A stretch of 64,000 bases of DNA, from the NCBI GenBank assembly GCA_036362985.1, contig JAYGXS010000004.1, forward strand, positions 71,892,408-71,956,407. Direction: 5' to 3'. Position 1 is the first letter of the stretch, and every line of letters starts with the position of its first letter. The stretch is from Ligula intestinalis (lineage: Eukaryota; Platyhelminthes; Cestoda; Diphyllobothriidea; Diphyllobothriidae). The notes under the pieces were generated by a model. The model was not told the DNA's origin and did not search any database. It saw nothing but the letters and a program-made list of their open reading frames with translations. Shown in pieces: positions 44,801 to 56,800 of this stretch. The translations under genes and the position numbers were made by a program.

Positions 44801-47800
44801 GTTTATTTGTCTAATTTTTAGTCATTTCCCCGTCTGCTCACACTAAGTATTCTTTAGAAAATTAGATTTGTCTTAACAAATAGTAGTTCTCTTTTAATTT
44901 TTACATGCACCAAAGATTGATCATTATTGTTATTTGAAAGTTTACGTGAATGACATGGTGCTGGTTTGTGAATGCTTATCAGTCTTCTGCAAATTTCATA
45001 GTTTTACTTTATTATCCGGCCGCACTGGATATGCATATTTTAACATGCTGGGTGAACTAACAGACGTTTCATGTAGGCGCTGATAGGAAAATGCAGCAAA
45101 TCAAGTAGCTTTCTGTCAAAATTTAAATTAAAAATTCAAACGTCCACTTTTTATAGAAAGTAGTATAATATTAACTGTACTTTTTCGTCACTCTTCATTT
45201 ATTCACGGAGTAACTCTTTTTTTCAAGGTTGCTTCTTGATCTGGAAGATCTTTTTAAAGCGGATCCGACGATGAAGAACATTTGTGACGTCCTGTTCGAC
45301 TACTCAGAAAAGAAGCTCACCTATTACATAACCTACGTGAGGAATCAGAGCTACCAAGTCAAAACCCTCGGGAAGATCCGGTAAGTCAGTTTAGTTTTGT
45401 TTGCGTCACCTCTCAAAGCACCTGCTCAGTTAATGGCAGTCAGTCGAAGGTGTTTCTCCGGCTATTTTACTGGGCGCCCTGGAGTCAGGATCGTTTTATC
45501 ATGTCCGTAAGATGCGCACCACTCAATCCCCATCTTTATGAAAGTCTTGCACTGCTATTTAGAACGCAAGGCCTGAACGCAGTACGCGTAGATGAGGTCA
45601 TTAGATATTTCAGTATAGTGCAGTATATTTAAGGTTATAGGCAATGCCTTTGAAGACACAATTGAAAACAGAATGTATAAAATATCCAACATAAAATCTG
45701 TTTCTACAAAATTGTGAGAAACCTATACGCATGCACACATTTGTGTGTATGTGTGAGTGATGCGTTGGTATGAGCTACCAGTGCTTTCCTTTACAGCTGT
45801 GCACATTACCCATATCAGTTCAGTGTCTCATTCAGACGATGGCTTTGGCCCAGTAATAGGGGAAGAGAGTGAGATGGAATGAGGGGAAAAGTACGCTTTA
45901 TTCTGAAGGTAAAAATACAAACGTTTTGGCAGAAAATGGTTCCATTCACGAAGATCAAGGGAAAAGTGAAGAAAAATACTCAAAATCAAGAGATTTTTAT
46001 AAAATCCGCATGTATTATGGAGGCAAGTTTAATCTCAGCTTCTGGATTTTCGTTTCTTTTCATTTGAGATTGCGTGCCAGGAGTTAGAATACAGAGTTCT
46101 GGTGTGTTCCTTTTCCTGATATGCTGCTTTGCCTTCCACGCGAGTAGGAGTCAACCCAAACTGGAGGAAGAACTGCAACGACTCCAGCGTCTTCCCGTCT
46201 GCAATGGTCTTGACTTGAACTCCTTCCTGATTCTTCCGATGCAGCGAGTTGTTCGACTACGACTCCTGGTGACCGCAGTTCTAAAATACACACCAAAATC
46301 CTCCCAGGCCTATCACAGCGGTCTCTTGGCTCTAGCTTCCCTGGAAAATGTACGTGCAGTAAACTTTATCCAAGACTTGACTTTCTTATCTTCTATGGCG
46401 AGCCTTTTTGACCTTGGGTCGGTCCAATCATAATGCTAAAGTCAAACAGAGTGCTCTCCAGACTCAAGGTTAGTGTTTAAAACAGGGTTAGCCATGCGTT
46501 AGTGCTGTTCGATAAAATAGGTGAACAGAGTTTGGCTTCTGTTATTAAGATTGGTGTGCTGATCCGTTCCGGAGTCCAATTTTCCCGTTTCGTCTTGTGA
46601 CTAAAGCTCGAGTCCCACCAGTAGCCGCCCAGCAGCCGGTAATATAGGCTGGAGAACATTACAGACAAGAACAAGGTAGACCGGAATGGCAATTTCTAAC
46701 TTATTAGCCATCATCAGCCAGTCATAATCAAACTCCAGCATTCGAAGTTCGTTGGCCTTCTAACTGAGAGGTCAGTGATTCAAGACTCCTGTGCTGTAAC
46801 GTCTGCCGTTGGAGATGGCCGGCTGTTGAGGGCTAATAACCCAGAAATGGCCATTTTGGTAATCCTGGTCGTGGTTAGTGGTGGTGGTGGTTGTGGCGAT
46901 GGAATGAACACATGAATACTAATTAATTTAGGATTAAGGTAGAATATCTGAACATCTGCATTTAAAACTTCGGTAGGACTGTCTTCATAGGCCTTTCGTG
47001 CCTTTGACTTATAATAATAACCTACCTTTACATTTTCAGTAGCCTGAATATCCCTGTTTTCGTTAAAATACGCCAATATTAGTTTGAATTTCTTTCAATT
47101 GGCATGAGTATCCTAAACAAAAGGAATTTATGTTGATCGAGTTGATTCTAGTTAGTACATTGAAACGAATAAAAGTTTCTATACTTTAATACTTTTGATC
47201 CCCTTAACCACAGTTAATTATCCATTTACACTTAACAGCCAATGAATAAATGTTCGACCATAAAATGCGTTAGACAATTGAGGCTGAGGAAACGATATTT
47301 CCGGGGCCTTACAAGATAGTTTTGCCAAAACCTCATTCAATATCTACTGCTTCTACCATGCGACTGCACTTTTATCATCTTTTAGCTAATAAGTGAATGC
47401 AACGCTCAAACGGGCTACATGGAGAAGAAAGAACGACTCCTAACCTTATCCACCCAACTTGAATTCCAAAGTACGATGCGGGTGAGTTTTCTTTATGCGG
47501 GAATTTCAATGATTTTTCGTTTTTTCCTGTGGTATTTGGAGACAATGGTGGAGGCATAATCGCTTTTGGAATCAGGTTTCAGGTGCCGATGCCTACTGCT
47601 AAAGGACCCTGCGCCAAATAAGCTCAGTTGACATAAAATAGAACTACTTAAACTGCAAAAATTCCGGCTTATTTGTCCCGCTCAATAAAACTTGTATTTC
47701 AGCCATTTGAATAGCAGTGTAATTTTTGCAGGGGTTAACAAAAGGATCTCGTTCAAAACTCGACATCCCGGCGTGACTTTAGTATCTTGAGATTATGCAG

Positions 47801-50800
47801 TTTGTTAATCAGCATAACCACAATGCTTGCATAATTTGTCGACCTAGAAAACAGAATTGCAGTATTTACGTTGACATTTTGTGAAGTGCCCTGGGGATTG
47901 GTTACCGAAAACACTCCTTTGCTGATCACATATTCCAGCGAAACATGGGGATATTAGCTGAAATTATAAACTTTAGTTATGGAAGTAAGCTCGCCAGTCC
48001 TTCTTTTCTAATCAAGACTGGAGACAAAAACATTACAGTATTAAACTTTACTTGCTAATATCAGAGTTATATTTCTAATCTCTAATGGCGCATGCCTGGC
48101 CAATGATGTAAAGCATTTGTACTAAGTGTTTTCGAGGCTTCGAGGTAGGAACTTAGTTCTCCGCCATCGTTAGAAAACTGTACCTAAATAAGTAATACGT
48201 GAAGTTTAGTAGGTTTAGTTATGCACATTACTGCACCTCCCAACATTGAAGTCTTTAGCTTCTTGTGGTCACTTTTAGGTTTATTAGGGGTTTGAATGCC
48301 ATTTGAGAGGTTAGGTTACTTTACTTTTAAGTCTGCTAGTAGGTTTATTAGTTTGGCGCCAAACGCCTAGAGTTTTTAACACTTGGGTCAACTCAAATTA
48401 AGCAAAGCTGCCAAACCAACTTAATAATTAAGTCAGCCTAGTAGTCATTCTGGTGGATTCTAGATGATTGCTTAGGAAGTCCTGCTTGGGCAGTCAACTT
48501 GCTCCCATATTGGTGGATTCCATATGAGCGAAAAGTTGAGCGGGTAATATCGATCCAAGTGTGATTAAACTCATGGCGTGAAGCGGGCGTTTGTAGCTTA
48601 GCGGTAGAGCATAAGCCTCCGGTAAAGGCTTTCTCTGATGCGCGGGTTCAAATCCCGCCAAACGCCTAGAGTTTTTCACACTTGGGTCAACTCAAATTAA
48701 ATATGAGTTTTTAAGCGACATGACGTTGTTTTTCGGTTTATCGTACTATGATATCTATCAAAATGCCTTAGAAGCTATTATGAGTTTTAAAAATGTAAAA
48801 AACCTATCTTTCGTGGTTTTCTTCAACCATTCAATTTTGGTCCGTCTTAGTTCGGCGAAAATTCCCATTTCTACGATTGAAAAGTCGTGTTGGCAAACGA
48901 TCGTTTTCGGTCATTCATTGTCAGGCCAGTACATGACATGGGGAATAAAATTGGTCAATTAATTACAGCGATTATTTAATCGTCAGGTTAGGGAAAGGGG
49001 GAGGGGAGGAAAAGGGTGAGGGTAATTAAGCAGCTGAGTTTTCCCTCGTCTCCTGAACGCGGGCGCCTGCGCGGGTAGGACGCTGGTTGCCATGCCCAAA
49101 TGAGACAGGGGGGATGTTCTCGCGGTCCGCGGATTGAGTTCTGTATGTCAGCCGCGCAGCTTGCGCTTGACTTTTCTCCGTAGCTTCGTCTTCTTTGGCT
49201 TCAGTAGGTGTTAGATTTCTGCGTACAGTCGGCCAAGGGAGGCCGATGACTTGAACCAGCGCCTTTTGACAGCATAGAATGGGTTTTGCTAGCCGGATTG
49301 CCATGTGTGCATCTATTCGTTCACCTGTTCCTGTGAAGCGGGCTATATTGGCCGAACAATGCGACGTCTGGAGAAGAGAATGCGCGAGCACATACCAGCT
49401 TGGCTCAGCAGAGGGGAGAATAGACTGACCTCAAGCTCAATCCTCGCCCACCTTATTGATACAAACCACCAATTGGACGCGAGTGAAGCCTTTCGGTTCA
49501 TATACTGCACGCCAACGCACTTCTCAAAAGGCCTGCGCAAACGGGTGTTAGCCACAGCAGAAGCAGTGGCAATCCGGCTAGAAAAACCCATTCTATGCTG
49601 ACAAAAGGCGCTGGTTCAAGTCATCGGCCTCCCTTGGCTGACTGCACGCAGAAATCCAACACCTACTGAAGCCAAAGAAGACGAAGCTACGGATAAAAGT
49701 CAAGCGCAAGCTGCGCGGCTGACATACAGAACTCAATCCCCGGACCGCGAGAACATTCCCCCTGTCTCATCTGAGCATGGCAACCAGCGTCCTACCCGCG
49801 CAGGCGCCCGCGTTCAGGAAACGAGGGAAAACTCAACTGCTTAATTACCCTCACCCTTTTCCTCCCCCTCCCCCCTCCCCCCTCCCTCATCTGCGCATGT
49901 CTCAGACTTGTTTACGATTACCTATGACTAAGGATTCCCGACGGAATCCGAAACGTCAGGCAAATAAAACTCTTGTTCCAGTGATCGCATCTTCGTCTTC
50001 TGATTATAGAATCGCTGTAATTAATTGAACAATTTTATTTCCCATTTCACGTACTGGCCTGACGATGAATGACCTAAAACGATCGTTTGCCAACATGAAA
50101 TTTAATTCAATTTTGATTTAGAGCCAATAGACTTTTGTATCCAAATTGCGGGTACTTTTGCCTATTTCCCTTCTCCCATTGGTTGTATTTCTCCTTTTAA
50201 CTATTGCGCGCCCATTATTAGATTATGCATATAATGATTCCTATTATTTTCTGAATTTATACTCTCTGCTTATTAATTTATTTCTTCTATCCCTGATATG
50301 GTGCACTCATAAAACTCCTATTTCTACTGATCTCATAAGATAGAATCCTGGGTCTAGCGATGTCTAGGGTTACTGATCAATTTTATTGATGCCGGCTTCA
50401 AGTTAAAGGTACAGAGTAGCGCATTATAACGCTGATTATTATCTTTGCATCTTTGCAGGCAGTCGCGATGGAGAACCGAGAGTTGTTGAAGGAGGGTGAG
50501 ATGAACCTTCTTTTGATCTCCAGTGCGACTCAAACAAGCACCAGACGAAGGCTCTCTGAGGTCATGCGTTTCAAGCCCACCAAAGTGCACCTTTTTTTCT
50601 TCACTGACCTACTACTTATTACCAGGCCAAAGGGGTATGTTTTTTGCTTGCTCATCTGCTAGTTTTTTTAGCCAAAATGTGGTAGTCAGCCTGCTGGTAC
50701 AACCCCATTAAAGTCCCCTACAATGCCCGAATCTGGCAGGGGATGCAGGGTAAAGAAGAACCCTAGAAACTCAGCCAGCAGTTAGTTTGGTTATGGGTTT

Positions 50801-53800
50801 GTGTTTGCAGAGCACTTACCAGGACTGTCATCAAGCGTCCATACCTCTTCCAGTTTATTTCACAGATATTATTATTGCCAACGTCGAGGGAGACTGGAAA
50901 GGCCATTTCTGATTTATAAGCCGTCGTCAGCTAGTCATATTCAGATCTAATTGACACATCACCCGAGCCCCGAACTTGCGACCTCTTTCATCAGAGTCGG
51001 ACGTCCTAACCACTGAGCCACAAGCTCGCTGTCTTGCCGGGTTAGGTTGAGGGATATTGACACTCGTTGATGAGCGTTCACCCGAGCGCTAACGGAACTC
51101 ATCTGTCCTGCTCTACCTTGGGCCCCGCCAGAGGTCCTGACAGCCATAGCAGCTGGTAGTGTAGGCAAATAGTATAGCAGTAGCTGCCGGTTATCAAGCC
51201 CACCTCGGGCCCAGACGAAATTGGGCTTAATAGGCGGCGGGCGCACTAACCGGAGAGTCCTAGTTCTTGATTAGCAAACGCAGGATAGGCACTATACATT
51301 ACATGCGTACTGTAACCAGTTGCCCACGCAGAGAGATGAGAATTTCACTCTATCTTGTTGGCAAATTGGGCTTTGTAGCCGGCGACTGGGCTTATTTGCC
51401 GGTGGATTTTGTTATGAAAAATGCACTCCAAAGCTGATTTGGACTTAATACGCGGCTGGGCCTATTAACCGTGGGCTAAATAACCGGCGACTACTGTACC
51501 GACAAAGGCAAGGTAGACTCGAATGGCCATTTCTGGCTTATTAGCCACCCTCAATCAGGAACATATGAGTTCCGTTAGCGGTCGCGTGAACGTTCATCAA
51601 CGAGTGTCAGTATCCTTCGGTTGTGAGTGGATATAATGAGTGGGGAACATAAAGGGGAGGAAAAATTAAAAAATGATTGGATTATATAAAGATATAAAAT
51701 AATCAGACAACATATTTTAATAACCTAACATTTGGCAATAAGATATCGCGTGATAACTAAACTGAAAAATAATACCAACAGGAAACAATAACTGAACAAA
51801 AATATCAAATAAAATTAATTAAAATTAATAAAACCGAATAACAAACTGAAAACTAAACCGAACTAAAACTACACTCAAAGAAAAATATCAAGAAAATAAA
51901 TACTTAACCAAAACCACAGTAAACTAAACTAACTGAAGATAGAGAGGGTAAATCGAACAGAACTTAAAATAGTGAAGGTAAATAAGAAAATAAATACATA
52001 AACAGACCAAAATTAAATCAAAATTAGCGATAGCTAAAAACGAAACTAAAACTAATTTGAAGCTTAACTAAGCTAAAAACTGGTTTTAACCAAATCCTTA
52101 CTAAAACTACTCAAAGAAAACTTCACTAAAGCAAAATAACTAAACAAGGCCAGACAAAACTGAAGGAGACTTAAAAGTAACCTAAACTAGAACTAGTATA
52201 ACTAAAATTAACTGCGAAAAGCGAAAGATTTCCACTTAAGGATTGTCTGTGGCGCACAATTAAGTTGAAAAAACATGCTTACTACTTCAGAAGAAAGGGG
52301 GCATTCGCCGGGGGCGTTCCCGGTGAACGCACCCCCCCCCCCTTTTCTTCTGATCTATTACCTGGGAATCGAATTTTCAGCACTATTAATGCTTTCTACT
52401 AATGAATAAGTAGACAGTGTAGGGAATTTGGACCCAGATGATCATAGATAAGATAACGAAAATTCGCTCCTTTCACTGGCTAGATCTTCTACTTTGTGAA
52501 CCTGCCAGTTATAGGCATTTTGCTCACTATAAGAACTCCGCCACCACGGAAACTAAATCAGATGGTTCTTGTATTTTGAATAAGTCCCGTTCGTGAATTG
52601 TCGTGCTTTTTCTTCTCAGGTGTCCTTCAGTCAACCTTCCTATTGCTGTTGATCTAGGGAAAAGTTTTATGTGCTTGAAGTCTGTCCTTTGGAGAAAATA
52701 AAGGCTTTTGTGGAGAGGCCCCTACCGGACATCAATGACCTTAGATCGAAACATCTGAGTATTTCAAGTGCAACCGACGGAGTGGAGGTTGAGGGAGACA
52801 ATCAGCACCAACACCACCTCCGTTCAAAATTCGACAGACTCTCCATGCGGAGCCGACACTCTGTAGTTATCACCCCACGCAAAGTATCAGAGCAGGCCAC
52901 TGTGCCCAATATTGAAGCAAACACTGGCCAGGAACCCCAGGAGTTCCCGCTTTGTCTCACTGTTGAGATGCCGGATGGGACGAAGAAAAACTATCACCTT
53001 GTAGCCGACTCGCTGTAAGTCTTTCTATTGTGAGTATTATTACTACTAACTAGTAGTAAGTAGTTGTTATTGAGTACATATTATCTCCGATGCTCGATAG
53101 CCTCGTGGAGGTGAGGTTTAACGTGTCTGCATGATTGCCAGCCCCTCACCTGCCCCTGTCCACCCCGTCTTCCAAATTTTGTTGACCACCTACTCCGCTG
53201 CACGAAGTCAATTAAGTTTTTGTTTTTGAGTACAGAATGTTGCTATGCCGATGTATGGCAGGACATGTGTCGGAAGCCACGGCGCATAATATGGGATTAA
53301 TTCGCAGCCATTAATTCAGAGTACTGTGAATGAGCAAACTCATCGAGAATGCGATCGGCAAACTGTTTTACCATTTTAAAGTGTTGCTCTATTATAATAT
53401 CAGCTAAAAGACATCAGAATCAGCAGCAGCTGAAAAGAGCATTCGGAGGATATGTTTATAAATGACCAGGTCTTTTTTAATAAAGGCTTGAAAAATTACC
53501 AGTAAGTAGTAGACAATGAGGGGGAGAATGCAGGCACCTACAACTGGCCAGGTTAGGGCTTGACTTTGGTGATATGAACCTAGCCGACGAATCTAAAATA
53601 GAAGTTTTCGAATTTTAATGAAGCGGGTCTCAATATGGGAAGTAAATTAAATATAAGATACCAGAGTAACACCAAGGTACCGGAAGGAGGATACCTCATT
53701 GGGCAGGAGGTCTAAGGATTGAGAAGAAGAGGATTCGATCGCTGCTATAATACTTTTATCACCTTATGTTTCGAAATCCGTCATGGATTCGTCATCAGAG

Positions 53801-56800
53801 ACATAGTCAGCTAGCAGTAGCAGATAGGGTAGCGTTTTGCACATAAGTTTGCAGTATTTATAGAATACAGTCATTACTGCGGCCAACCAACGGCAATTAA
53901 CGCTACTTGCCCTCTTGCGCGTTGATAGCCTGTTGAACAACATGCGGGCTATGACCTGCTGAACCTTCACCACGCATGGTGGACCCCGGCGCGATGATTG
54001 CTCAGCCAAGCATCCAGAGATGGGAGAGGGTTGCAATCGGAAAACGCAATGGACTGACTTTTGGTTATTCAGTAAATGACCACTGCCTATCCACCATGTT
54101 GGGACGTGGTCCAGGTCATTTCTCGGGACCTGGAGATGCGTTTGATGACCAACAGCTAGATTATTAGCATATTTTTCCTACACAACTTCGTTTGACGAAC
54201 TTATGACGTTAGGTTGGATGCAGAAGAGATGAGGGGATAGGATAGACCTTAGAAAACTCCGCAGTTGTTTGGAAGGGCCGTGTGTTTTCGCTTGCCACAG
54301 TGGACGAATTGATCAAAAGGGCTTTATTTAGATAACTCGGTGCCGAATATCTACGTGTTTAACCTTCTTTGAAAGTAAATTTAAGATAAAATTGGGAAGA
54401 TTGGCTGACTTTGTTTTTGAATTCCCTGAAAATTTTGGATAAATATTCTGCTAAAAACTGAAGATCTCACTTTGTTGTGTAAATTGGAACAGTTTTCATT
54501 GTTTTCCCGAAAACAACGCGATTTTCATATTTTCATTTACCTGTTTTTATTAAGGCAAGCCGAAAGTTTCCGTCCTGTTATACCGCAGCCCAAATTAACA
54601 AGGGATTTTGATCTGCAGCGTTTAATAGCATAGGAAATTCCTTGGATATCAAGAAACCTAGGATTTGACTCACTTTTCCTCTGAACTGACCTCTTCTCTA
54701 GTGTCCAGCTTTTTGCGCCTCAAAGTAATTCACAGCATAAAATTAACAGCCTTTAATGTGTGTTCAACTACTCTCTCAACTTTCGGTTTGGACAATTCAT
54801 AAGTTATGTAATCTACTGCAAGGTGAAGGGCAGGCAGCTGTCGCCTTTTCAAAAAAATAATGAACCTTAACGTCTACTTGGTTATTATGAGTAGCAGTAG
54901 TTTTGATTGAATTGTCACAGCCGCCAGTCGAAGCATGACGCACCCTAGCGTGAACGGCGTGTTTTTATTGCAGCAACTGTCGAGAACGTTGGCTGGACCT
55001 CCTTCGACTGAACTACAAAGACGCTTCCCAAGAGTCAGCTGGCACACCTAAAGGTGAGTACTTAGAGCTCAAAACTTTTTCTGATTACCCTAGAAGACGT
55101 ACAGACAATCTGTTAACTAGAGATAGACAGACTTATACAGATATCTCAGCTAAAATTGGCCAGGTTTCCTCGACAATTATTCGCCTCCAGAGGGCGCCAA
55201 AATCTGTTTTCTGGAAAGCTGTTTGGTCAGGTTGCAGGATCGTCATTCCAATAGTTGGGCAGTGTTATGTAGCGAGACGTGCATGCCATCTGGGTCATGG
55301 CCACAGGCCGTCGGCGCACGCCGTGAGCTCACGTGACACCCGCCCCCGCGTGCACTACAATGTTCCAGGCGTCCCGAAACGTGGGAAACCACGCCAGAAC
55401 TAACCCTCTCGTCTGATAGGCCAGAAACAGTCTAGAAGGACCAGTGCCTTATAAAAGGCTGTACTGAACACGCTCATTCATTTCGTTGTCTCTGTACCAA
55501 TAGAGGAGAATATACGAGTTCCAGGCAGCAGTTCCGAAGAAGAAGATGCGATCACTGGAACAAGGACTTTATTTTCCTGACGTTTCGGATTCCGTCGGAA
55601 ATCCTTAGTCATAGGTAATCGTAAGCAGGTCTGAGACATGCGCAGATAAGGGGTGATACATGCACAGATTGCACGGTATTTATAGTTCACAGCGGTCACC
55701 CACATGTGTACTATAATAGTCCGTCCCTGTAGCCACCACTGGAGGTCACTATTTGCTACAGCGTTCTTGTCCGCGTCGGATGCAGGTTGGATAATTGCTC
55801 GACAATTAGGCCCGCTGTCGTCAGAGTTGCGCCCAGTCCTTCCCACGTGACTGATTTTCTTGCTCAGGAAATTTCTCAGTACACCGTATGGGAGCGCCAA
55901 ATCGTTGCGCTTGTTGATGGACTGGGGGCCTGAGAACCATGACTCGAGCAGCTCGCGGCTCACGCGGTTGTCCCCTCTTGCGAGGATTTTGGCCTCGGCA
56001 AACTTGAAAATATGGCCGGGTCCGGTTGAGAGAGCTACAACCTGGGAGTTGACGTCTTTCTTCTTCACCAACGCTGCATGCTTGGCCATTCGCGTCTGGA
56101 GTAATCTCCCGGTTTCTCTGACGTAGTTGCTTTGTCCACAACTACACCCGATCCGGTAAACGACTCCAGCCGTTTCCTGCCGTGGCAGTGGGTCTTTCGG
56201 CCTCATGACCCGGCGTCTGATGGTTGCTTCTGGTCTGTGTGCAACTCCAACTCCAAGTGGGGTGAGTAGACGGCTTACCGCTTCCAATACATTTTTTCAC
56301 GTACGGAAGAGTTCGCCAAACGTTTGGACCAGCTGGACGTGGCTTTGTCTCTCGTTTGCGAATGCGCTGGTTGACAAAATTGTGCGCGTATCCATTCGCT
56401 CTCAGTACTCGTCGAACGTATTGTAATTCAGCAATTTTGTCTTCCACTTCGCTGCAATGCGTCTCGACGTGCCGGAATAGCGCTCTTACGCGGCTGCGTT
56501 TGTGGCCGATTGGATGGTTGCTGCTGTAGTTCAGGACTTGCATAGTGTTGGTTGCATTCCTGAACACTTTAGTTTTAAGGCCACCATCGTCTTTGCGGCA
56601 AACGAGGACATCCAGGAAGGCCAGCTGGTTGTTTTCTTCGTCCTCCATCGTAAATTGGATGTCCGGGAGGACGGCGTTTAGACGTTCTTTGAATGTCAGT
56701 ACCTTATCCCGCTCAATAACGACGAAGTTGTCGTCCACATACCGAGCCCAGAGTTTTGGTGTGTGGTGTCGGAAAGCCAGCGACTCCAACCGTTGCAGGA

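Larger units (their letters stand above)
48840..50085. mobile_element. PLE lineage E head-to-head pair
   Basis: Left copy (about 48840-49302, minus): ORF start context (atgggaattttcgccgaact), pseudo-LTR with hammerhead-like fold (48900-48935), tail, and the post-GIY-YIG codons (KPILCCQKALVQVIGLPW). Right copy (49303-50085, plus): GIY-YIG domain to tail and a hammerhead-like fold (50048-50082). Shared borders: cagcgattatttaatcgtca on the left and agaatcgctgtaattaattg on the right. Junction near 49302. Confidence 0.82.

Noticed and set aside
46074..46147. ATG at 46074 as an alternative first exon of RhoGEF paralogue 2
   Set aside because: The acceptor at 46147 matches the paralogue 1 border exactly and the upstream exon phases fit; the open frame to the left is hydrophobic and lacks a counterpart.
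48594..48667. tRNA gene
   Set aside because: Acceptor, D and T arms fold, but the anticodon loop lacks the conserved T and the variable region is irregular; the flanks repeat at other loci, so it is a repeat unit.
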